In this document: one piece after another, positions 31,496 to 39,649 of the stretch
Layout: every line of letters begins with the position of its first letter
Position numbering within the stretch: the stretch's first letter is position 1
From: an uncultured Allobaculum sp.
GTDB lineage: Bacteria > Bacillota_I > Bacilli_A > Erysipelotrichales > Erysipelotrichaceae
DNA length: 40,758 nucleotides
Reading direction: 5' to 3'
Assembly: GCA_910577085.1 (NCBI GenBank)
Contig: CAJTLE010000010.1
Coordinates: forward strand, 1 to 40,758
Made by a program: the position numbers and the translations under genes
The notes under the pieces: generated by a model
Told to the model about the DNA's origin: nothing
The model's input: the letters and a program-made list of their open reading frames with translations, nothing else
The model's database searches: none

Positions 31496-33016
31496 ATGAT
31501 TCAAAACGCTTATCTTTGCAGCGCCGATCAGGCGCGAAGTGCAGATTCTTATGCAATTTCCAACCTTCAGATCCCATCACTTGTATTGATGGAAAATGCC
31601 GCCAGTGCGGCTGCCGATGCAATCCGAAACCTACCGGATATCAAACGGATTCAGATTGTATGCGGCCCGGGCAGCAATGGAGCCGACGGCCTCGCTCTTG
31701 CCCGGATTCTGGCCTGCAGTGACCATAAAAAGGTACAAGTCTATCTCGATGAAAACAAGCTCTCGGCCGATGAAGCGCATCAGCTGGCGATATGCAAAGC
31801 GCTTAAACTGCCCATTTTGCCTCTTGATGCCTTTACACCCAACGCAGATCTGATCGTTGACGCTTTATTTGGAAACGGTCTCAACCGTGAACTTACTTCC
31901 CCCTTTACGGAGCTGATCACCCTGATCAATGCCAGCCATATTCCGGTACTTTCCATTGATGTCCCCAGCGGCATCAACGCCACCACCGGCAAGATCATGG
32001 GCAATGCGATCAAGGCTGATCATACCGTGGCCCTGGATTGCCTGAAGTGGGGGCATCTTTTAGGAGATGGCAAACTGCATTCCGGCAGCGTCAGCGTTGC
32101 CGATATCGGCATTCCCCCAGAAAGCCATGCCAAAAACGGCGCGATCCCCATCCTGACCGAAAAGCAGGCGGCCCAATTTCTTCCCGTTCGTGATCCGTAT
32201 GGAAACAAAGGGACATTTGGCAAAGTGCTCCTGGCGGGCGGAAGTTTTCGGATGCAGGGGGCCTTATCCATGGCTGCTGATTCCTGCTTCCATGCCGGAT
32301 GCGGCACATTGACCCTCTTTACCCCAGAGCCAGCTGCCAGAGCGATTGCTTCCAAGATGGATCTGGCCATGATCATTCCGGCCAGTGCCGATGAAAGCGG
32401 CTTTTTCGATCGTCAGGCTGCCGGTGAACTTGAACAGGTGATTTCCAGCTATTCCCTGATTGGAGTTGGCAATGGCATGGGAACGGGAGATGGCGCGCTT
32501 GCGGTGTTAAAAGCGGCAATCAATGCCCAGCTGCCAATGGTCATCGATGCGGATGGCATCAATCTGCTCGCCAGAAATCCTGAACTGCTCGACCAGATTA
32601 AACGTCCGACCATTCTTACACCCCATCTCAAAGAATTCTCACGCCTGATCAACAAGCCGATGAGTGAGGTACTGGCCAATCCATTCGATCTGGCTGCCCA
32701 GTTCTGTAAAGAGCATCCAACCCTGACCCTGGTTTTAAAATCCGATTTTACGCTGGTCATCAACGCCTGGCGTTCGATTTTAATTCACCGTCCGGATCCC
32801 GCGCTGGCCAAAGGTGGCAGCGGAGATGTGTTGTGTGGTCTGGTCAGTGGTCTGTACGCTCAGAAAAAAGATGCCTTTGCGATGGCCGCTTTAGGCGCCT
32901 ATATTCACAATCAGGCTGCCAAAGATCACGTCTCGGCCTACACCTTTACCCCGCTTGATCTGATCTCCAGCTTCCCTACTGTCTTTGCCCGTCTGACAAG
33001 CCTCCAGCAGGACTGA
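31496..33016 (+). CDS. nnr: Bifunctional NAD(P)H-hydrate repair enzyme (epimerase + ADP/ATP-dependent dehydratase)
   Basis: Repairs damaged NADHX/NADPHX. 506 residues: N-terminal YjeF_N epimerase (about 1-215; IPSLVLMENAASAAADAI, VCGPGSNGADGLALARIL, LIVDALFGNGLNREL, LSIDVPSGINATTG) and C-terminal ribokinase-like dehydratase (about 225-500; RDPYGNKGTFGKVLLAGGS, DADGINLLA, ILTPHLKEFSRL, and the anion-hole/catalytic segment LAKGGSGDVLCGLVSGL). The epimerase loop is usually GPGNNGGDG; here it is GPGSNGADG. The ribosome site AGGTG is 8 nt upstream. Single gene on the plus strand, divergent from flippase-mnmG. Confidence 0.95.
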   Translation: MIQNAYLCSADQARSADSYAISNLQIPSLVLMENAASAAADAIRNLPDIKRIQIVCGPGSNGADGLALARILACSDHKKVQVYLDENKLSADEAHQLAICKALKLPILPLDAFTPNADLIVDALFGNGLNRELTSPFTELITLINASHIPVLSIDVPSGINATTGKIMGNAIKADHTVALDCLKWGHLLGDGKLHSGSVSVADIGIPPESHAKNGAIPILTEKQAAQFLPVRDPYGNKGTFGKVLLAGGSFRMQGALSMAADSCFHAGCGTLTLFTPEPAARAIASKMDLAMIIPASADESGFFDRQAAGELEQVISSYSLIGVGNGMGTGDGALAVLKAAINAQLPMVIDADGINLLARNPELLDQIKRPTILTPHLKEFSRLINKPMSEVLANPFDLAAQFCKEHPTLTLVLKSDFTLVINAWRSILIHRPDPALAKGGSGDVLCGLVSGLYAQKKDAFAMAALGAYIHNQAAKDHVSAYTFTPLDLISSFPTVFARLTSLQQD

Positions 33017-33512
33017 AAGCGGCCAGAGAGCTGCCCAGGCATCAGACAGAAAATCATCAGGGAAAATTCTGAATTGCCCAGGCAATCGATCGAGCTGAAA
33101 TAAACCGAAACCGACAAAAATGAACTGCCACACCTTTCCTTACGATTTTTCCACAGTCAGATTCTCTTCAACGCGATGGCAAAAGAACTTCAGAAACTGG
33201 CTTTCACTTTGAAAGGGTTTGCACAAAAAGTGTATGGAAATCAGCCGGAATTTAAGAGTTTCTGAAGGGCGCAGCCGGGCAGATCATTTTCGGATCCGAG
33301 AACTTCTGGCTGATCGGCAGGAACCCGGCAAGATTGAAGATTATTTTCAATCCGATCTTTGCACAACATTCTTTCTGGTTCTTCTCCATCTTGCGATCAG
33401 CCTTGCACTCTCGATCAGCATCTTGCCCGACACCAGGACTCAAGAGAAGAGTTATTTCTTAAAGTGAGAGCTGATCCTTTAAAGATGGGCCAGCCTCACC
33501 TGAACGCAGAAA
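33017..33512. other. Gene-free stretch after nnr
   Basis: About 500 bp. One 82-codon plus-strand ORF (33219-33467) has a hydrophobic segment near its end but no ribosome site and no family; I leave it uncalled. No other signal found. Confidence 0.4.
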
Positions 33513-33553
33513 AGCGGTCAGCTTCCTGAACTGAATTCAGGAGACTGACCGCT
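33513..33553. terminator. Long bidirectional-type hairpin terminator
   Basis: AGCGGTCAG and CTGACCGCT form the base, TCCTGAA and TTCAGGA the upper stem. Short U runs are present on both strands. It separates nnr from the convergent minus-strand gene ending at 33591. Confidence 0.75.
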
Positions 33554-33590
33554 GTTTTGTCTTTCTGGTTTGGCCTGGTTTCCTTTGCGT

Positions 33591-33929
33591 TTACTTGGTA
33601 TGCAGTTTCTGGAAATCGAGCTGCATGTAGTAAACCAGTGGATTGAACATCTTGGTGTTAAATCCATAGGCCCAATACGTATCATCGTCTTCATCTTTGT
33701 CCCAGTCATTATCCAGAACATCGATTAACAGCTGACGCTGCTCTTCATTGACATCGGCACTGGCATAAAATTCAATGCAGTCCTGCAGCGAAGGCTGTTC
33801 GCGCATTGGCGAGAACGAAAAGTCTGGCACGAAAGTTTTCAGCTGGTCCTGGACAATCTGAACGGTGGTTTCATCCAGGCTGCTGACAACGACGTGCAGC
33901 GAAACTTTATAGTGAAGTGTCGAGGACAT
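33591..33929 (-). CDS. Small protein of unknown function (second of an overlapping pair)
   Basis: About 112 residues, starting MSSTLHYKVSLHVVVSSLDETT, without membrane segment or signal peptide; acidic patch DNDWDKDEDDDTYWAYGF. No family recognised. Its start overlaps the 3' end of the preceding gene by 23 bp in another frame and has no ribosome site of its own, so it is probably translated by coupling. The ATG at 33959 is an alternative start and overlaps further. Shared transcription with the upstream gene suggests a joint role. Confidence 0.65.
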   Translation of the reverse strand: MSSTLHYKVSLHVVVSSLDETTVQIVQDQLKTFVPDFSFSPMREQPSLQDCIEFYASADVNEEQRQLLIDVLDNDWDKDEDDDTYWAYGFNTKMFNPLVYYMQLDFQKLHTK

Positions 33930-34191
33930 ACTGCGCCAGCTTCTTGATGTTTGCATCATTGACCAGAGAAATGATCCGGCCCATTGAAAGGTTCAGAACG
34001 GCTACTTTAATGTCACCATCTTCCGTCGCGATGGTAAACGTTCCGACATGATCGTCATATTCGAAATCAAAGACATAGGTTGTCCGCGCACCATCTTTGG
34101 TTTCATCCCGCAGATCAGCGTGGAAGTCATCTTTATTTTTCAGAATGGTCCGCACGGCATTAGCGCCTGTGAGAGTGAGTTTTTTTCCCAT
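33907..34191 (-). CDS. Small protein of unknown function (first of an overlapping pair)
   Basis: 94 residues, MGKKLTLTGANAVRTILKNKDDFHADLRD, then a beta-rich middle (TTYVFDFEYDDHVGTFTIATEDGDIKVAVLNL) and a helical end. No signal peptide, membrane helix or Cys. No family recognised. AAGGA 6 nt before the ATG at 34191 supports this start over 34212. Probably first gene of a two-gene unit with the overlapping gene downstream. Confidence 0.7.
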   Translation of the reverse strand: MGKKLTLTGANAVRTILKNKDDFHADLRDETKDGARTTYVFDFEYDDHVGTFTIATEDGDIKVAVLNLSMGRIISLVNDANIKKLAQYVLDTSL

Positions 34192-34383
34192 AAATATTCC
34201 TTCTTTCCACAAGTTGTTGAATGTAGTTTATCAGTCATCCTGATTTGCGGTAAAGCCTGCTTGTTCGGATACATCCTGAAATAGTACTCATGATGATGCT
34301 TTTGGTTTTTCAAACCGGATTTGAAGACACCAAAAGAGATTCAAAAGCAGTCTTTTACAAGATCAGAAAACTGTTCGGGGCAG

Positions 34384-34437
34384 AAAAAAGAGAAAGCAAA
34401 GATTCATAAAACCCATGGGCTTTTAAAATCTTTGCTT
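34384..34437 (-). terminator. Terminator of the DUF1846 gene
   Basis: AAGCAAAGATT pairs with AATCTTTGCTT, followed by a U-rich run on the minus strand, 40 bp past the stop. Confidence 0.85.
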
Positions 34438-34476
34438 GATCGTGTCTGACTGTTCAGACTTATGGTCTTTTCGTCT

Positions 34477-35943
34477 TTAGACTTTTTCAGGTTCGTAAGT
34501 GACCTGGATGCCTAAAGAGTTGTAGGTGTTCAGGTCGGTTTCCGAAAGCGCGCAGGTCAGATGCGCCTGGCTGCCTTTGAGTTTTGGAAGCTGGGCGAGT
34601 GCTTTGGCAGCTTCTGGATTGGACTTGGCCGACATGGACAACGCAATCAGAGTTTCATACGTATGCAGACGTGGGTTGACAGAGCCCATGAAGTCGGTTT
34701 TCAGCATCTGAATTGGCTTGAAGGCTTCTGGTTCAATGAGCTGCACCTTGTCATCAATGCCTGCTAAGGCTTTGATCGCATTCATGACCAGACCCGCACT
34801 TGGACCCATGAAGTTGTTATTGGCGGAAAGAATCATTGTGTCGTTGCCATCGTCGAGTTCCATGGCTCCACAATAGACCTTACGGCTTGCTTCCCGTTCA
34901 CGCGCTGCCTTGACGCAGGCACGGCTTTCTTCGGTCAGACCCAGCTGACCCAGAAGCATTTCCTGAGTGTGCAGTTCATCTTTGGAGCAGAGTTCCTGAA
35001 TGGCACGGGTGCGGGAGGCAAAGTAGCGACGCAGGATTTCCTGAATGGCGGCCTCACGAACGGCTTCATCATCATAAATACAGAAACCAGCACGGTTGAC
35101 ACCCATATCGGTTGGGGACTGATAAGGCGAAGTGCCATAGATTTCTTCAAACATCTTGCGCAGAACCGGGAAGATTTCAATGTCACGGTTGTAGTTGACC
35201 GCAACCTTGTTATAGGCATCCAGGTGGAATGGGTCGATCATGTTTTTATCGTTCAGATCGGCAGTCGCTGCTTCATAGGCCAGGTTGACTGGATGAGAAA
35301 GCGGCAGACTCCAGATTGGGAAGGTTTCAAATTTGGCATAGCCTGCTTTGATGCCGCGCTTATGTTCATGATAAAGCTGGGAGAGGCATGTTGCCATCTT
35401 GCCGCTGCCAGGTCCTGGAGCGGTTACGACAACCAGGCGTTTGGTTGTTTCGATATAGTCGTTTTTGCCGAAGCCTTCTTCCGAGATAATTTTCTTGGTA
35501 TCTGTTGGATAGCCTTCAATGGCGTAATGATAGTAAACCTTGATGTTGCGATGCTGGAGCTTACGGCGAAGTTTCTGAGCACTTTTCTGTCCGGCATAGC
35601 GTGTGATGACAACGGAGCTGACATATAAGCCGGCTTTCTGGTATTCCTCAACCAGACGTAAAACATCTTCGTCATATGGAATACCCAGATCTTCACGGAT
35701 TTTGTTGCCTTCAATATCATTGGCGGAAACCGCAATGACGATTTCAGCATCTTCTTTCAGCTCCAGAAGCATCTGCAGTTTGGAGTCAGGCTGAAAACCT
35801 GGCAGAACCCGGCTGGCATGGTAGTCATCAAACAGCTTGCCGCCAAATTCCAGATACAGCTTGTCGCCAAACTGCGCAATGCGTTCGCGAATGTGGTCTG
35901 ACTGCGTTTTAAGGTATTTTTCGTTATCAAAGCCCTGTTTCAT
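34477..35943 (-). CDS. DUF1846-family protein
   Basis: 488 residues, the usual length for this conserved family of Firmicutes and Actinobacteria, whose biochemical role is unsettled. Visible marks: MKQGFDNEKYLKTQSDHIRERI, LYLEFGGKLFDDYHASRVLPGF, the P-loop-like VVTAPGPGSGKMATCLSQLYHE, FPIWSLPLSHPVNLAYEAATADL, and SPTDMGVNRAGFCI. The GPGSGK element suggests nucleotide binding. AAGGGG a few bases before the ATG supports the start. It is flanked by a 327-bp divergent region with recQ and does not form an operon. Identification is by conserved text, not function. Confidence 0.92.
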   Translation of the reverse strand: MKQGFDNEKYLKTQSDHIRERIAQFGDKLYLEFGGKLFDDYHASRVLPGFQPDSKLQMLLELKEDAEIVIAVSANDIEGNKIREDLGIPYDEDVLRLVEEYQKAGLYVSSVVITRYAGQKSAQKLRRKLQHRNIKVYYHYAIEGYPTDTKKIISEEGFGKNDYIETTKRLVVVTAPGPGSGKMATCLSQLYHEHKRGIKAGYAKFETFPIWSLPLSHPVNLAYEAATADLNDKNMIDPFHLDAYNKVAVNYNRDIEIFPVLRKMFEEIYGTSPYQSPTDMGVNRAGFCIYDDEAVREAAIQEILRRYFASRTRAIQELCSKDELHTQEMLLGQLGLTEESRACVKAAREREASRKVYCGAMELDDGNDTMILSANNNFMGPSAGLVMNAIKALAGIDDKVQLIEPEAFKPIQMLKTDFMGSVNPRLHTYETLIALSMSAKSNPEAAKALAQLPKLKGSQAHLTCALSETDLNTYNSLGIQVTYEPEKV

Positions 35944-36253
35944 ACTGTTCCCCTTTTCATTTTTTTAATCATCCCTTCAAAAATTCAGTTTCGTTTTTTG
36001 AAGAGGAATTGTTTTCGAATCATTCAAATTCTTGAATACAGACTGAAGAAAGCTGGCAGTTGATTTCCCCTGCCAGAAACAATCTGCTCTGTATTTTTTA
36101 TATCAGTCCGCACAAAGATCCTGTACGGATTTGATTGGTAATCTTTTTTAGATGGGCAGATCAAATCTGCCTGTTTCCCGCTTGATTGTAGCACATGCCC
36201 TTCAATCCCTCTTGACTCATTTTTCGGGTCCGCTCACAGAAACCGTGAAAAAC
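35944..36253. other. Divergent intergenic region DUF1846 / recQ
   Basis: Two inverted repeats: CTGGCAG/CTGCCAG (36053-36059 with 36070-36076) and the 17-bp palindrome GGCAGATCAAATCTGCC (36155-36171). The second lies about 95 bp upstream of the recQ -10. A TGATATAAA in the minus direction near 36097-36105 may be the DUF1846 promoter. No gene. Confidence 0.55.
36155..36171. repeat. Perfect palindrome GGCAGAT-CAA-ATCTGCC
   Basis: 7-bp arms, 3-bp centre, between the two divergent genes; candidate operator. LexA of Firmicutes uses a different text (CGAACnnnnGTTCG), so this is not an SOS box. Confidence 0.55.
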
Positions 36254-36262
36254 TGATAGAAT
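36254..36262 (+). promoter_or_regulatory. Extended -10 of recQ, only 8 nt before the ATG
   Basis: TGATAGAAT ends 8 nt before the start codon, placing transcription start within about 2 nt of the ATG: predicted leaderless message, consistent with the missing ribosome site. Confidence 0.55.
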
Positions 36263-36270
36263 TTCTGTAT

Positions 36271-38322
36271 ATGTCCCAAAAACGTTATCCGCCTGTATTA
36301 AAGGCGTTGAAAAAATACTACGGCTATGATCAGTTCCGCCCGGGCCAGCCGGAACTGATCAAGGCGCTTTTAGATGGCCGGGATGTGCTGGGCATTATGC
36401 CAACGGGAGCGGGCAAATCAGTCTGCTTCCAGATTCCGGCCATTTTCATGCCGGGCATCACACTGGTCGTTTCGCCGCTCATCTCGCTAATGCAAGATCA
36501 GGTGGCTGCCCTGCTGCAGGCCCATATTCCGGCCGCATATCTCAACAGTTCGCTGACTTTTGCTCAATACAAAAAGGCCCTCTACTTTGCCAAGCAGGGC
36601 CGCTACAAAATTATCTATGTGGCTCCCGAACGATTGAACACCCCGGGCTTTCTTGACTTTGCGCAGAGTGTCGATATTTCCATGATCGCCATTGATGAAG
36701 CGCACTGCGTTTCGCAATGGGGTCAGAACTTCCGACCGAGCTATCTGGAAATTTCCAAATTTGCCAATTCTTTAAAAAAGCGGCCGATCATGGCTGCCTT
36801 TACGGCCACTGCAACCGGTCCGGTGAAAGCCGATATGGTCCGCCTGCTGGAGCTGAAAGATCCCAAAGTTTTAGTAACCGGCTTTGACCGAAAGAATCTT
36901 TATTTCGAAGTTCAGAAGCCCCGCAATAAATTTGCCGCCCTGGAAAGATTTCTGGAAAAGCATCCCCATGAAAGCGGCATTATCTATTGTCTGACCCGCA
37001 AGGAAACTGAGGAAGTGTGTGACCGACTCAATGAACAGGGCTTCCAATGCACCAGGTATCATGCCGGTCTTTCTTTAGAAGAGCGGGCGGAAAATCAGGA
37101 AGCCTTTCTTTATGATAAAGTCCCGCTCATTGCCGCTACCAATGCGTTTGGCATGGGCATCGATAAATCCAATGTCCGCTTTGTCGTCCATTATTCCATG
37201 CCTGCTTCTCTGGAAAACTATTATCAGGAAGCGGGACGTGCCGGCCGTGATGGTGCCCCGGCCCATTGTCTGCTGCTTTATTCCGGCTCCGATATCATGA
37301 CCAACAAGTTTCTGATTGAACGCAGCAATGAAGAGAATGAAAATGAAGACCAGAAACTGCGCGAACTGCACCGTCTCAACCAGATGCAGGGCTATTGCAC
37401 AACGCCGATGTGTCTTCGCAGTTACATCCTGCAGTACTTTGGGGAAAACTCGAGCGGGCATTGTTCGAACTGCTCCAACTGTACGTCCGAATGGATTACC
37501 GAAGACATCACCGAACCAGCAAAAGAAGTGGCCGAGGCCCTGCGCCGCCTTCCAAGAGCATACGGCATTACGATGATGATCGATTTTCTGAAAGGAAAAG
37601 ATACCACCAAACTGCGAAAAGCCAGTCTGACTTCCATTCCAGGCTTTGGGGCGCTGCATGAGTTGAGTGACGAGAAGATCCGTATGGTTCTTGAAGGGCT
37701 GCTCATCCAGGGATATCTGGCCCGCTCGGTTGACCAGTATCAAGTTATTTCTTCTACGCAGAAACTGGCATTTGCACTCAAGAACAACGAAAAAATCGTC
37801 TTCCAGCGCAAAGCCTCTCAAGAAGATCGCATCAAGAAAAGAAAAGAGAAAACAGCTCCATCCGGTTCTATCCCTACCATGGGACTGCTTGAAAAGCTGA
37901 AAACGGTCCGCCGCCAGCTTGCGATCAAGCATAACCTGCCGCCCTATATCATTTTCTCCGATGCGACGTTACTGGCGATGGTTCAAAAACTGCCAACGGA
38001 TGAAGAGAGCCTGCTTCAAGTCAGCGGGGTTGGTGAAGTGAAGCTCGAACGCTATGGCAAACCCTTCCTGACCGCAATCAAGGCCCATATTGACCAACAA
38101 AACGTCCCCGAAGACAAATTGAAAAAAGAAATTGCCAACAATAACAGTTCCGATCTCTCTTCCTATACCGAGCCCGATCCTGACGATGCCACTCCAGATC
38201 CAAAAAACGATCAGCCCGTTTTATCGCATACGCCAGGCAGCACACCGGCCAGCCCAAAGAACATACCCGTTGAGGCTCAGAATCAAAGCTCGCCGGATAT
38301 CAAAGAAGGGGAAGATGCATGA
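36271..38322 (+). CDS. recQ: ATP-dependent DNA helicase RecQ
   Basis: 3'-5' helicase in recombination and fork repair. 683 residues: helicase motifs YGYDQFRPGQPELI (Q/motif 0), MPTGAGKSVCFQIP (Walker A), IDEAHCVSQWGQNFRPSY (DEAH plus aromatic-rich loop), AFTATAT (III), IYCLTRKETEEV (IV), ATNAFGMGIDKSNVRFVVH (V) and YYQEAGRAGRDG (VI). The RecQ zinc module follows (CTTPMCLRSYILQYFGE, CSNCSNC), then winged helix, then an HRDC domain (about 535-615), and a Pro/Asp/Ser-rich tail. Start is the first ATG; no ribosome site, see the promoter entry. Its stop overlaps the next gene by 4 bp. Confidence 0.96.
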   Translation: MSQKRYPPVLKALKKYYGYDQFRPGQPELIKALLDGRDVLGIMPTGAGKSVCFQIPAIFMPGITLVVSPLISLMQDQVAALLQAHIPAAYLNSSLTFAQYKKALYFAKQGRYKIIYVAPERLNTPGFLDFAQSVDISMIAIDEAHCVSQWGQNFRPSYLEISKFANSLKKRPIMAAFTATATGPVKADMVRLLELKDPKVLVTGFDRKNLYFEVQKPRNKFAALERFLEKHPHESGIIYCLTRKETEEVCDRLNEQGFQCTRYHAGLSLEERAENQEAFLYDKVPLIAATNAFGMGIDKSNVRFVVHYSMPASLENYYQEAGRAGRDGAPAHCLLLYSGSDIMTNKFLIERSNEENENEDQKLRELHRLNQMQGYCTTPMCLRSYILQYFGENSSGHCSNCSNCTSEWITEDITEPAKEVAEALRRLPRAYGITMMIDFLKGKDTTKLRKASLTSIPGFGALHELSDEKIRMVLEGLLIQGYLARSVDQYQVISSTQKLAFALKNNEKIVFQRKASQEDRIKKRKEKTAPSGSIPTMGLLEKLKTVRRQLAIKHNLPPYIIFSDATLLAMVQKLPTDEESLLQVSGVGEVKLERYGKPFLTAIKAHIDQQNVPEDKLKKEIANNNSSDLSSYTEPDPDDATPDPKNDQPVLSHTPGSTPASPKNIPVEAQNQSSPDIKEGEDA

Positions 38323-39074
38323 ACTCCCGATTACTCCTCGTTGAAGGCCTTCCATGCTCGGGCAAAAGCACAACCAGCGCATGGATTGCTTCCCTTCTCA
38401 GTTCAGAGAACAACGTCTGTTTTGTGGACGAAGGATCAGGAAACCACCCGGCTGACTATGAATTTCATGCCCTGGCTCCAGCCGGACTTCTATCTAAAGA
38501 AAGCCAGATTGTTTCCTTGTCCCAGTTTTCCGGTGCGATGTTTGAAAAACTGCTCCCGTATAAAATCTACGATGGCCTGGACTGGGAAACCGAACGCCCG
38601 CTCATGCTGGAAAAATGGCAGGAGTTTGTCGCCAGCGCTCAAAAAGAAAAGGACACAGTCTATGTCTTTAACTGCGTCCTGCTTCAAAACCCAATGTGTG
38701 AAACGATGATGCGCTTTGGATTTTCCCAAGAAGAATCCAGAGCCTATATTGAACGGATCGTCAAAATCGTCCGGCCGCTTGATCCCATCGTGATCTACCT
38801 GAAAAACGATGATATTGCCAATTCCATCCAACAGACTTCCCAAAGCCGTCCAGGCTGGCTGGAAAGCGTCATCAACTATCACATCTGCGGCCAGTATGGA
38901 AAAAGCATCCATGCCAAAGGATTGAATGGCTTTCTGGACTGCCTGAAGGAAAGGCAGAAACGAGAACTTGAAATTCTCAGCCAGCTTCCGGTTAAGAAAC
39001 TGGTCGTTGACAATCCCCAACGCAACTGGCCTACCGCGCTGGAAGCAATCAAAAAGTACCTTCAATCCACATAA
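38319..39074 (+). CDS. P-loop NTPase / kinase-like protein, coupled to recQ
   Basis: 251 residues. The N-terminus is LLLVEGLPCSGKSTTSAWIASLL: a Walker A (GLPCSGKST) as in small kinases such as thymidylate or nucleoside kinases. VYVFNCVLLQNPM and DPIVIYLKNDDI are in positions fitting Walker B and the second strand-turn. It lacks the recognisable LID of adenylate kinase or of Tmk, so the substrate is unknown. The ATG overlaps the recQ stop (ATGA), so the two are translated together; a role in nucleic-acid or nucleotide metabolism is only a guess. Followed by a clear terminator. Confidence 0.8.
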   Translation: MNSRLLLVEGLPCSGKSTTSAWIASLLSSENNVCFVDEGSGNHPADYEFHALAPAGLLSKESQIVSLSQFSGAMFEKLLPYKIYDGLDWETERPLMLEKWQEFVASAQKEKDTVYVFNCVLLQNPMCETMMRFGFSQEESRAYIERIVKIVRPLDPIVIYLKNDDIANSIQQTSQSRPGWLESVINYHICGQYGKSIHAKGLNGFLDCLKERQKRELEILSQLPVKKLVVDNPQRNWPTALEAIKKYLQST

Positions 39075-39109
39075 GCCCCATCCAAAATCCGGATGGGGCT
39101 TCTTTATTC
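39073..39109 (+). terminator. Terminator of the recQ operon
   Basis: AAGCCCCATCC pairs perfectly with GGATGGGGCTT (11 bp), followed by TCTTTATT. It includes the last two bases of the stop codon. Confidence 0.9.
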
Positions 39110-39221
39110 AAAAGTTTTTTTCGGGTTGCTGATCTTGGTCATAATTCCAAAAATGAGCGACATTAGAGGCAGAAAACCGCTCTACCTCTCTCTTCACTCC
39201 ACTATGGAATTCAAATCAAAT

Positions 39222-39331
39222 AAAAAAGGCATCCAAAGGATACCTTGATATACATAATTTGGAGAGCCTAGGGGGTAACGTACTTACTATACGCTTAAGA
39301 CAAACTGACCGGATCTAGGTCTTATCTCCAC
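39222..39331 (-). ncRNA. Orphan small RNA, about 110 nt, with own promoter and terminator
   Basis: Minus-strand unit with no ORF. It starts near 39331, downstream of a strong promoter, and ends in GGTATCC-TTT-GGATGCC plus six U (39222-39242). The 5' GGAGA can close a domain with TCTCC; TAAGAC/GTCTTA and CGTA/TACG form inner hairpins, and CCTAG/CTAGG offers an alternative pairing. I compared it by eye with 4.5S/SRP (no GGAAG/AGCAG loop), tmRNA, 6S and common riboswitches and see no match. No gene follows in its direction before the convergent recQ terminator, so it is stand-alone. Confidence 0.65.
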
Positions 39332-39335
39332 CGAT

Positions 39336-39364
39336 ATAATACCCAATTCTTTGATACTTGTAAA
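39336..39364 (-). promoter_or_regulatory. Strong sigma-A promoter of the small RNA
   Basis: TTTACA (39359-39364), 17-nt spacer, TATTAT (39336-39341): 5 of 6 matches in each element. Confidence 0.8.
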
Positions 39365-39413
39365 GCCAGAACTTTACCACATCTTTTTTGATCCACCACA
39401 TCAATGTCATTAA

Positions 39414-39423
39414 GTTTAGGAAG
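39414..39423 (+). repeat. Possible IS terminal repeat GTTTAGGAAG
   Basis: Exact reverse complement of 717-726 beside the other IS4-type transposase. Located 236 bp before the transposase start, a normal distance for the left end of an IS4-type element. Confidence 0.4.
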
Positions 39424-39591
39424 CTCAGGCTTCTGGCCGTCAGTTCTCTGATAGCTGGAAGCCCTTTTCGTTTTTGTAGGCTATTTTAGGTACTTTCGAA
39501 AAATGGACCAATTTCATGCACTTCAAAAATTTTCTTCAAAATTTCAAAATACAATCCGAATAAGATAGTTGACAAATCTGCGGCGCTGCGC

Positions 39592-39644
39592 GGCCGCGAA
39601 GCGGCCAATTAGGTGAGAGGTTTGAAAGGACCCGTTTACTCACC
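39592..39644 (+). promoter_or_regulatory. Leader hairpins in front of the IS4 transposase
   Basis: GGCCGC-GAA-GCGGCC (39592-39606), then GGTGAG/CTCACC (39612-39617 with 39639-39644) whose loop contains the only purine-rich ribosome site (GAAAGGA). Such hairpins are known in IS elements to block translation of read-through transcripts. Confidence 0.5.
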
Positions 39645-39649
39645 CACTT

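Noticed and set aside
33219..33467. 82-codon ORF with hydrophobic end
   Set aside because: No ribosome site, no conserved text, runs through a gene-free region; the hydrophobic segment can arise by chance.
37075..37932. 285-codon minus-strand ORF
   Set aside because: Antisense to the helicase and zinc parts of recQ.
39222..39331. SRP (4.5S) RNA, tmRNA or 6S RNA
   Set aside because: Lacks the SRP GGAAG/AGCAG loop, the tmRNA acceptor and TPsiC-like end, and the length and bubble of 6S RNA.
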